Both the position numbers and the translations under genes were made by a program. Of a DNA stretch of 7,312 nucleotides, positions 1 through 5,425 are shown in pieces. Position 1 is the stretch's first letter. The number at the start of each line of letters is the position of its first letter. A model generated the notes under the pieces. That model was not told the origin of the DNA and did no database searches. It was given only the letters and a program-made list of their open reading frames with translations. This DNA is from Giesbergeria sp. Lineage in GTDB: Bacteria > Pseudomonadota > Gammaproteobacteria > Burkholderiales > Burkholderiaceae_C. The stretch is from positions 1-7,312 of the forward strand of contig JAGNUJ010000074.1 in NCBI GenBank assembly GCA_017987055.1, given 5' to 3'.

Positions 1-852
1 CGGCTCGCCCAGCAGCCACACGCCCATCAAGATGGTCGAAAGCGGCCCGACCATGCCGGCCTGCGCCGCCGCGCTGGCACCAATGCGCTCGACCGCCATC
101 ATCACCATCACCACCGGTGCGGCGGTACACAGCGTGGCGTTGAGCAGCGACAGCCACATCACCTCGGGTGCCACCAGCGCTGCTGAGAGCGGGCGCAGCA
201 GCGCAAACTGCGCCAAGCACAGCCCGCAAGCGACGGTGCTGGCCAGCCCGACCAAGCGCAGCGCGCCCAGGCGCTGCACCATCTCGCCGCTGTAGACCAA
301 ATAAATGGCGTAACTGAGCGCGCTTAAAAACACCAGCAGCGCGCCCCACACCGCGCCAGCGCCTGAGCCGTTTTGCGACTGCAGCTCTTGGCCAAACACC
401 AGCACCACGCCGCAATAGCTAATCGCCATGCCCAGCGCCTGCCCCCAGCGGATGGCGCGCCCGTACACCGCCCAGCCCAGCAGCAGCACGATGGTCGGGT
501 TGAGGTACAGAATGAGGCGCTCCAAACTGGCGCTGATGTAAGCCAGCCCAGCAAAGTCCAAAAAGCTCGCCAAGTAATACCCCGACACACCAAGGCCAAG
601 CACGCCCAGCGCATCGCGCCGGCTCAAAGGCGCTTGGCCGCGGCTGGCCCACCACGCCATCGCCGCAAAAATCGGCAGCGCAAACAACATGCGGTACATC
701 AGCAGCGTCACCGCATCGACGCCGTGGCGGTAGGCCAGCTTGACGATGATGGCCTTGCCACTGAACGCCATCGCACCTAGCAGCGCCAGCAGCAGGCCAG
801 TCGCTCTCTTTTTATGAGCTGCTTGCGCTTGTATTTGTTGGGCTGGAGGCAC
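1..852 (-). CDS. EamA/DMT-family permease, 3' end cut by window edge
   Basis: This is an inner-membrane transporter of the drug/metabolite superfamily with two EamA repeats; its substrate cannot be told from sequence. The frame is open with no stop for 284 codons to the left edge. It is almost continuously hydrophobic, with about nine or ten membrane segments visible. The first EamA half covers roughly residues 17-150 and includes the family-like stretch LERLILYLNPTIV near residue 109. The second half starts near 160 and reaches GPLSTILMGVWLLGEP at the edge. Family members are about 290-310 residues, so only the last 20-40 are missing. I chose GTG at 852 because a stop lies two codons upstream and no ATG, GTG or TTG follows until ATG 771, which would remove most of the first membrane helix. 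No good ribosome-binding site precedes the GTG. The gene starts 9 bp after the thioesterase stop, suggesting coupling. The first 12 residues are encoded inside a dispersed repeat. The family is certain; the start is less so. Confidence 0.9.
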   Translation of the reverse strand, partial: MPPAQQIQAQAAHKKRATGLLLALLGAMAFSGKAIIVKLAYRHGVDAVTLLMYRMLFALPIFAAMAWWASRGQAPLSRRDALGVLGLGVSGYYLASFLDFAGLAYISASLERLILYLNPTIVLLLGWAVYGRAIRWGQALGMAISYCGVVLVFGQELQSQNGSGAGAVWGALLVFLSALSYAIYLVYSGEMVQRLGALRLVGLASTVACGLCLAQFALLRPLSAALVAPEVMWLSLLNATLCTAAPVVMVMMAVERIGASAAAQAGMVGPLSTILMGVWLLGEP

Positions 853-870
853 TTTTTATGCTTATTTTTC
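817..870 (-). repeat. dispersed intergenic repeat, copy B
   Basis: This is a 54-bp element that aligns by eye with 5371-5425 at about 44 of 55 columns with one gap. Shared blocks on the plus strand include AGCTGCT, GTATTT, GGGCT and CTTTTTA. It lies in the same orientation relative to the genes as copy A. On the coding strand it begins within the last two codons of the thioesterase (Glu, Lys, TAA), crosses the 9-bp gap and supplies the first 12 codons of the EamA gene. The CTAGC/GCTAG dyad of copy A is not preserved here. I recall similar sequences scattered between genes in Comamonadaceae; that link is from memory. Confidence 0.75.
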
Positions 871-1305
871 TGGCGCACTGCGCGCCAACAGGCGCTGGCG
901 AAAGGCCTCGGGCAGCGGGCTGATTTTTTTATCCGCCAAACCGATAAACACCACGCCTTGCTTGCCGCGCGAGACTTCGCGGCCCGAGGCCCGGTCGGTC
1001 ATTTGAAATGCCAAATCAAAGCCATAGCGGTTGAAGTCGATGGCGGCCAGCTTCACCACCATCGTCTCGCCATAAAACGCCTCAGACTTGTACTGCGCCA
1101 GCACGTCGCCGATGACGATAGAGCAGTTCTCAACGCGCCCTTCCTCGTAGTCCAGCCAGAGAAAAAAGCGCGCCCGGGCTTCGCCCACCAGCCCGAGCAA
1201 TTGAGCATTGTCCAGGTGGCCGCCCCAGTTGATGTGGCTGGTGTAAATCGACAGCTCGGTTGAAAAAACGAACGACTCGGGCAAGTCATATTGGATGCGG
1301 GGCAT
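862..1305 (-). CDS. acyl-CoA thioesterase-like protein, 4HBT hotdog fold
   Basis: This 147-residue cytoplasmic protein matches the single-hotdog-domain thioesterase family (4HBT/YbgC-like), which hydrolyses acyl-CoA thioesters; the natural acyl group is unknown. The hallmark region is SHINWGGHLDNAQLLG at residues 23-38, followed by GEARARFF at 41-48, which fits the central hotdog helix with its conserved Glu (E42). Then come the beta strands, with VSRGKQGVVFIG near residues 111-122. In classical 4HBT enzymes the loop before Gly-His carries Asp-x-Asp. Here the equivalent positions are His24 and Asn26, so the catalytic set differs from the textbook enzyme. The length is normal for the family. 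ATG 1305 is preferred over an in-frame TTG at 1320 because a GGAG sits 9 bp before the ATG and overlaps the TTG. The gene lies 45 bp after the DUF3422 gene and 9 bp before the EamA gene. Confidence 0.88.
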   Translation of the reverse strand: MPRIQYDLPESFVFSTELSIYTSHINWGGHLDNAQLLGLVGEARARFFLWLDYEEGRVENCSIVIGDVLAQYKSEAFYGETMVVKLAAIDFNRYGFDLAFQMTDRASGREVSRGKQGVVFIGLADKKISPLPEAFRQRLLARSAPEK

Positions 1306-1314
1306 GGGGAAAGA

Positions 1315-1318
1315 CTCC
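1315..1318 (-). promoter_or_regulatory. ribosome-binding site of the thioesterase gene
   Basis: GGAG on the minus strand lies 9 bp before ATG 1305. It follows a T-rich stretch in the 45-bp gap after the DUF3422 gene. The site overlaps the alternative in-frame TTG (1318-1320), which argues that the ATG is the real start and that the five extra N-terminal residues are not translated. Confidence 0.7.
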
Positions 1319-1350
1319 AAAAAATAAAAAATTGAAGATTTAAAACGACA

Positions 1351-2643
1351 TCACTCGTGGAACATTTTGTGGTGCATGCGGCGCAGTGAGGCCCACACCG
1401 CCAGCGCCACCACCGGAATCGCTGCCGCTGCCGTCGTCTCGGGACTGAGCGGCCAGCCCAGCGGCTGCGCGCCCTTGGCCAAGTAGCTGACCAAGCCGAC
1501 GATGTAATAAGTAATCGCCGCCACCGACAGCCCCTCCACCGTCGATTGCAGCTTGAGCTGCAAGCCTTGGCGCTGGTTCATGGTGGCCAGCAGCGCTTGG
1601 CTGTTTTCTTGCTGCTCAATCTCGACGCGCGTCCTCAGCAGGTGGCTGATGCGCGAAACACGGCGCGACAGCGACTCTTGCCGGCGCGCCGCCCACTCGC
1701 AGGTGCTGCGCGCGGGGCTCAGGCGCCGCTCCATAAATTCGCCAATCGTCTGCATCCCGGCCAAGCGCGACTCGGCAATGTCTTGGATGCGCCGATCGAC
1801 CAACTCAAAGTAGGCGCTGCTAGCCGAAAAGCGCGAATGCGTCGCCGCGTATTCACTCTCGACTTGACCCGCCAAGCGCGTCAGGCGGTCCAGCAGCGCC
1901 GGCTCGGCATGGCGCTGGGCGCTGCGGATGGACTCGGCCAGCTCGGCCAGTTCGCGCTCGGCATGGCCCAGCACGGCAGCCGCAGCGCGCGCCGCCGGCA
2001 GACCCAGCAGCGCAGCCATGCGGTAGGTTTCAATCTCTTGCAGGCGCTGCACCAAGCGCCCCAAACGGCGCGGCGTCATGCTGCCGACCAGCAGCACCAT
2101 GCGCGAATAGCCATCGGCGTGGATGGCAAAGTCGGTATAGACCTCGCCGTGGCCGTCGGCCACCGTCGAAGCCACCAGCGCATCTTCGTGCAGCACATGC
2201 GGCACCAACGAGCCAGTGTCAAAGGCTTTGGTTGGCAAGACCCACAGGTTCAGGCTGCACAGGTTTTGCCCCGGCAGCGCCGCCAACCAGTCGCGCGGCA
2301 CGGCGGCGATGGCACCGCTGGGCTCGCGCTGGCCAAAGCCATCGACCTGGCAAGGCACCATAAACGTCCACGCGACAAACTCGGTGTGCAGCTCCCAGCG
2401 GATGCGAAACGCGCCCAAATCCATGCGCAGGTGCGTGGTCTGCGCGTCCGGCAGTGGCTGGTGGCGCTCGCGCAAGAGCGCTGCCAGATGCGCGCGGCTG
2501 GCCTCGCGCTGCGCCGTATCGGTCCACATGACAATGTGCGTAATCGCCATCGGTGCCATCAAAGGCTCAGGCGGGCGGGCGTGGATTTCGTTGTGCAGCA
2601 GCGCCCGCTGGGGGTGCTGCGCAAACTGCAAGGCAGTGGTCAT
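1351..2643 (-). CDS. DUF3422 family membrane-anchored protein
   Basis: The 430-residue protein matches DUF3422, a proteobacterial family of unknown function. The N-terminal hallmark is LLHNEIHARPPEPL at residues 16-29. Residues 30-220 form a mixed globular region with several conserved-looking Trp and Gly positions. Residues about 225-370 are charged and heptad-like, suggesting long helices or coiled coil (for example ELAELAESIR and EIEQQENSQALLATMNQRQ). Two hydrophobic segments, about 371-389 and 403-420, are separated by a short GAQPLGWPLS loop, giving a C-terminal membrane hairpin. The last residues are basic and His-rich (RRMHHKMFHE), suggesting that both ends face the cytoplasm. No signal peptide is visible. 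The length fits the family. The start is ATG 2643; no clear Shine-Dalgarno precedes it, but a pyrimidine-rich leader does. The gene follows the GspE-like gene by 56 bp and precedes the thioesterase by 45 bp. No biochemical role can be given. Confidence 0.9.
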   Translation of the reverse strand: MTTALQFAQHPQRALLHNEIHARPPEPLMAPMAITHIVMWTDTAQREASRAHLAALLRERHQPLPDAQTTHLRMDLGAFRIRWELHTEFVAWTFMVPCQVDGFGQREPSGAIAAVPRDWLAALPGQNLCSLNLWVLPTKAFDTGSLVPHVLHEDALVASTVADGHGEVYTDFAIHADGYSRMVLLVGSMTPRRLGRLVQRLQEIETYRMAALLGLPAARAAAAVLGHAERELAELAESIRSAQRHAEPALLDRLTRLAGQVESEYAATHSRFSASSAYFELVDRRIQDIAESRLAGMQTIGEFMERRLSPARSTCEWAARRQESLSRRVSRISHLLRTRVEIEQQENSQALLATMNQRQGLQLKLQSTVEGLSVAAITYYIVGLVSYLAKGAQPLGWPLSPETTAAAAIPVVALAVWASLRRMHHKMFHE

Positions 2644-2652
2644 ACGCGAGGC

Positions 2653-2684
2653 AAAGGAAAAAAGACAAGAGAGGGAAAGAAGGG
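2653..2684. other. homopurine/homopyrimidine tract before the DUF3422 start
   Basis: Thirty-one of 32 plus-strand bases are purines, with one C at 2666. The transcribed strand therefore yields a pyrimidine-rich mRNA leader 10-41 bp ahead of ATG 2643, in the 56-bp gap after the GspE-like gene. No standard Shine-Dalgarno is present in this gap. Pyrimidine-rich leaders can bind ribosomal protein S1, which may help initiation here; that role is inference. Confidence 0.6.
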
Positions 2685-2699
2685 TAGCTGGGCACCGCC

Positions 2700-4460
2700 T
2701 TAACGCGGCGGCGGCGTGCTGGCCATCACCTCGTCCAGTGTCGTCATGCCTTGGGCCACGTGCAGCGCGCCGGCCAAGCGCAGCGGGCGCATGCCGTCTT
2801 GCACCGCTTGGCGGCGCAGCGAATCGATGGACGGCTCGTGCGTAATGCCTTGCTTGAGGGCCTCCGTCACCGTCAGCAACTCAAACAAGCCAATGCGGCC
2901 GCGAAAGCCGGTCATGCGGCACTCAATGCAGCCGACGGGTTTAAACGGCTGGTAGCCGCCGCTCAACTTCCACGGCTTGACGGCTTCGGTCAGCGCCTCG
3001 GACGAGGCACCCTCTTCAGGCTGCTTGCACAGCTTGCACAGCGTGCGCACCAAGCGCTGCGCCAGCACGCCAATCAAAGTAGCGCTGAGCAAATAGTTGG
3101 GAATGCCCAGCTCCATCAGCCGAGTCACCGCGCTGGGCGCATCGTTGGTGTGCAGCGTGCTAAACACCAAGTGGCCGGTCAGGGCGGCCTGCACCGCCAT
3201 CTGCGCAGTTTGCTGGTCGCGGATTTCGCCCACCATGATGATGTCTGGGTCTTGGCGCATCAGCGCGCGCACGCCTTCGGGAAAGTCGAAATCAATCTGC
3301 GGCTGCACCTGGGTTTGGTTAAAACTTGGCTCAATCATCTCAATCGGGTCTTCGATGGTGCTGACGTTGACCGCCTCGGTGGCCACGCGCTTGAGCGTCG
3401 AGTACAGCGTCGAAGTTTTGCCCGACCCGGTCGGCCCGGTCACCAAAATCACCCCGTGCGGCCGGGCAATCAGCGCCTCCCAGCGCTGCGCGTCGTGCGA
3501 CGAAAACCCCAGCGCATCCAAATCTTTAAAGGCGGTGTCCGGGTCAAAAATGCGCATCACCATCTTCTCGCCAAAAGCGGTGGGCAGCGTGGCCAAGCGC
3601 ATCTCCACCTCATCGCCGCGCAGGTTGCGCGTTTTGATGCGGCCGTCTTGCGGGCGGCGCCGCTCAATCACATCCATGCGCCCGAGCAATTTGACCCGCG
3701 CCACCATCGCCGCCATCACGCTGAGTGGCATTTGGTAGACCGGATGCAGCACGCCGTCGATGCGGAAGCGAATCACGCCCTGCTCGCGTCGGGGCTCCAA
3801 GTGGATGTCACTGGCGCGCTGGTCAAAAGCGTATTGCCACAGCCAATCGACCACCTTGACCACACCTTGGTCGTTGGCATCGAGCTGTTTGCTGCTTTTG
3901 CCCAGCTCAACCAACTGCTCAAAGCTGCTGGCGCTGAGGCTGCCCGAGGTCTTTTGGGCATTGCGCACCGACTTGGCCAGCGCAAAAAACTCGACCGTGT
4001 AACGCTGCAAATCCAGCGGGTTGACCAGCACCCGGCGCACGGTGCGGCGCGCTTGGCGCTCGACCTCGGCCACCCAATCGGTAATGAACGGCTCAGAGGT
4101 GGCAATCACCACCTCGTTGGGCGTGACCTGCACCGGCAGCACTTTGTGGCGCTCGGCGTAGTTGGCGCTCATGGTTTCGGCGACTTTGCCAACATCGACG
4201 CGCAGCGGATCGATGCGCAGATAGTCCAGCCCGACACGGGTGGCCAAATACTCGGTCAGTGCCTCAATATCCAGCGGCTTGTCATCGCTGGCGCGCGCCA
4301 TCGCCACGCTAGCGAGGCGCACCAGCGGGTGCTGGCTGCTTTCGGCCTGCGCCAAGCGGGCGACAGTGCGCTGCGCCTCCTCGACGGCAATCACGCCATC
4401 CTCGCGCAGCCATTGGACAATGCGCCGCCACTCCAGCGGCCCGTGCAAGGGTGCAGTCAT
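2700..4460 (-). CDS. GspE/PilB-family secretion or pilus-type ATPase
   Basis: This 586-residue hexameric-type ATPase belongs to the type II secretion/type IV pilus assembly family, acting at the cytoplasmic face of the inner membrane. Residues about 65-160 form a GspE N-terminal-like (MshEN/T2SSE_N) domain. The catalytic core has the Asp box ASDIHLEP (216-223), Walker A GPTGSGKT (342-349), Walker B with DPDIIMVGEIRD (404-415) and His box LTGHLVFSTLHTNDA (427-441). A tetracysteine zinc site is intact (C475, C478, C511, C514). These features place it with assembly ATPases of the GspE/PilB branch; PilT-type retraction ATPases lack the tetracysteine site. All catalytic motifs are present, so it should be active. 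ATG 4460 comes 1 bp after the stop of the spermidine-synthase-like gene, implying translational coupling. No pilin, GspF/PilC, secretin or prepilin peptidase gene is in the window, so which machine it serves is unknown. Family certain; specific system not assigned. Confidence 0.95.
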   Translation of the reverse strand: MTAPLHGPLEWRRIVQWLREDGVIAVEEAQRTVARLAQAESSQHPLVRLASVAMARASDDKPLDIEALTEYLATRVGLDYLRIDPLRVDVGKVAETMSANYAERHKVLPVQVTPNEVVIATSEPFITDWVAEVERQARRTVRRVLVNPLDLQRYTVEFFALAKSVRNAQKTSGSLSASSFEQLVELGKSSKQLDANDQGVVKVVDWLWQYAFDQRASDIHLEPRREQGVIRFRIDGVLHPVYQMPLSVMAAMVARVKLLGRMDVIERRRPQDGRIKTRNLRGDEVEMRLATLPTAFGEKMVMRIFDPDTAFKDLDALGFSSHDAQRWEALIARPHGVILVTGPTGSGKTSTLYSTLKRVATEAVNVSTIEDPIEMIEPSFNQTQVQPQIDFDFPEGVRALMRQDPDIIMVGEIRDQQTAQMAVQAALTGHLVFSTLHTNDAPSAVTRLMELGIPNYLLSATLIGVLAQRLVRTLCKLCKQPEEGASSEALTEAVKPWKLSGGYQPFKPVGCIECRMTGFRGRIGLFELLTVTEALKQGITHEPSIDSLRRQAVQDGMRPLRLAGALHVAQGMTTLDEVMASTPPPR

Positions 4461-4461
4461 C

Positions 4462-5235
4462 TCAAATCACCAATGGCTTAAAAATGCGCGCCCACTTGGC
4501 CGCCGGCAAACCCCAGCGCGCCTCCATCGCCTCGCCGCGCGCTTGCAACTCAGCGCGTTTGAGGTGCGTGGCGGTGCGCTGCGCCAGCACGATGGAGTTG
4601 CCTTCGCGCGTCGCTTTGAACGTCCAAACCGCGTGCTCGCCAAACACGGTGGCGATTTTTTCGAGGCTCTCGCCATAGCTGGTGGCGCGGCCAAACAGGT
4701 TCACCGTCATCACGCCATCATCGGTCAGCAGCGCGCGGCAGTCGGCATAAAAGTCAACGCTATCGAGCACCGGGGCGGCGGCGTTGTCGTCGTACAAATC
4801 AACCGCCAGCGCGTCCACTGTGCCGCGCCACTCGGGGTCGCGAATCTCCAGCCCTGCATCGCCCAGCACCACGCGCAGCATCTCGCCATCGGGCGGCAGA
4901 TGGAACCACGAGCGACACACCGACAGCACCTGCGGGTTCAGCTCAATCGCCGTGCAGCACATGGCGAGCTTTTTGTGGCAAAACTTGGTGATAGCGCCCG
5001 CGCCCAGCCCCAGCTGCATGGCGTGGCGGCCAGCGACGCTGTCAGGCTCCATAAACAGCAGCCACGCCATCATGCGCTGCACATATTCCAGCTCAATCTC
5101 AAACGGCTCCTGCATCCGCATCGAGCCTTGAATCCACGGCGTGCCCAAGTGCAAATGGCGCACATCGCCCTCTTCAGAGACGTTGACTTCAGGAAATACC
5201 AAAACGGGCGGGGTGGTTTTTTTGCTGCGGATCAT
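4462..5235 (-). CDS. spermidine-synthase-like protein (class I Rossmann fold)
   Basis: The 257-residue cytoplasmic protein resembles the spermidine synthase/SAM-dependent methyltransferase superfamily. It has a glycine-rich nucleotide-binding motif QLGLGAGAITKF (74-85), an acidic residue ending strand 2 in AIELNP (E98), GDAG (125-128), and DALAVDLYDD (141-150), which matches the position of the catalytic Asp loop in polyamine aminopropyltransferases. The usual N-terminal putrescine-binding segment of SpeE is not recognisable. In its place is WIQGSMRMQEPFEIELEYVQ (34-53). A true spermidine synthase activity is therefore doubtful, and it may be a methyltransferase or a non-canonical relative. 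The start is ATG 5235; there is no strong ribosome-binding site, but a large inverted repeat lies 18 bp upstream. Its TGA is 1 bp before the ATG of the GspE-like gene. No other polyamine gene (speA, speC, speD) is nearby. Confidence 0.85.
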   Translation of the reverse strand: MIRSKKTTPPVLVFPEVNVSEEGDVRHLHLGTPWIQGSMRMQEPFEIELEYVQRMMAWLLFMEPDSVAGRHAMQLGLGAGAITKFCHKKLAMCCTAIELNPQVLSVCRSWFHLPPDGEMLRVVLGDAGLEIRDPEWRGTVDALAVDLYDDNAAAPVLDSVDFYADCRALLTDDGVMTVNLFGRATSYGESLEKIATVFGEHAVWTFKATREGNSIVLAQRTATHLKRAELQARGEAMEARWGLPAAKWARIFKPLVI

Positions 5236-5253
5236 GCGGTGTCAAATTTCAAA

Positions 5254-5307
5254 ACAATCAGGCGGCCGCTGAGGGCCAATCCCCCCAGCGGCGCAGGCGG
5301 TGATTGT
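5254..5307 (-). other. bipartite inverted repeat in leader of the spermidine-synthase-like gene
   Basis: An outer perfect 7-bp inverted repeat (ACAATCA at 5254-5260, TGATTGT at 5301-5307) encloses an inner 11-bp stem (5265-5275 with 5282-5292) with a 6-nt loop. The inner stem is GC-rich with one non-Watson-Crick position (5272/5285). That pair is a stable G-U in RNA made from the minus strand but A-C in plus-strand RNA, which favours a role in the minus-strand transcript. It ends 18 bp before ATG 5235. A modest T-rich stretch follows but no clean T-run, so it may be a leader hairpin, a weak terminator for the upstream operon, or a protein-binding site. Confidence 0.6.
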
Positions 5308-5321
5308 CCGCGATGGCTGGC

Positions 5322-5336
5322 AGTTGCTGCGCAACT
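5322..5336. other. short palindrome AGTTGC-TGC-GCAACT
   Basis: A perfect 6-bp inverted repeat with a 3-nt spacer lies in the middle of the 189-bp gap, between repeat copy A and the bipartite inverted repeat. It could be a small hairpin or a regulator-binding site. No convincing sigma70 promoter lies next to it. The best -10-like hexamer in the gap is TAAAAT on the minus strand (5357-5352), without a matching -35. Confidence 0.4.
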
Positions 5337-5370
5337 TCACCTGCTCACCTCATTTTACTATCAATAAAAT

Positions 5371-5425
5371 AGCTGCTAGCGCAGGTATTTAAAGGGCTAG
5401 AGGCGCTTTTTACTGCTATTTTTTC
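5371..5425 (-). repeat. dispersed intergenic repeat, copy A
   Basis: This is a 55-bp element about 80% identical by hand alignment to 817-870 and in the same orientation relative to the genes. It begins on the coding strand at the last base of the tatD-family stop codon (5425) and runs away from it. It carries a CTAGC/GCTAG inverted repeat (5376-5380 and 5396-5400) with a 15-nt spacer, so a weak hairpin can form in the transcript. There is no clean T-run after the stem, so it is not a textbook terminator. The resemblance to repeats scattered through Comamonadaceae genomes is recalled, not searched. Confidence 0.75.

Noticed and set aside
769..771. ATG 771 as start of the EamA gene
   Set aside because: It would delete most of the first membrane helix (ATGLLLALLGA). 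GTG 852 keeps it, although its ribosome-binding site is poor.
324..780. Short frames on both strands inside the EamA gene
   Set aside because: The continuous minus-strand frame from 852 to 1 gives a coherent multi-helix permease; the others are off-frame reads of the same DNA.
1306..1320. TTG 1320 as start of the thioesterase
   Set aside because: It overlaps the GGAG that is well placed for ATG 1305, and the extra residues MESFP add nothing to the fold.
1546..2703. Plus-strand open frame (385 codons) opposite the DUF3422 gene
   Set aside because: Low-complexity Arg/Gln/His-rich translation with no recognisable family. The minus strand carries a full-length known family at the same place.
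2751..4481. Long plus-strand open frame (576 codons) opposite the GspE-like gene
   Set aside because: It is antisense to a gene with every ATPase motif. Its translation is rich in Arg, His, Gln and Leu with no domain, as expected from the complement of a GC-rich coding frame.
2700..5235. A complete type II secretion or type IV pilus locus
   Set aside because: Only the ATPase is present; no inner-membrane platform, pseudopilin, secretin or peptidase gene lies in the window.
5254..5307. Calling the nested inverted repeat an intrinsic terminator
   Set aside because: The stem is strong, but the bases that follow on the minus strand (CGCCTGATTGTTTT) lack a clean T-run at the stem base. Left as a structured element of unknown role.
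5352..5364. Minus-strand TTGATA and TAAAAT as a promoter for the spermidine-synthase-like gene
   Set aside because: The two hexamers are adjacent rather than 16-18 bp apart, and neither has a suitable partner at the right distance.
4240..5367. Plus-strand open frame (375 codons) spanning the ATPase/spermidine-synthase-like junction
   Set aside because: It runs antisense across two real genes and an intergenic structure; its composition is that of a shadow frame.
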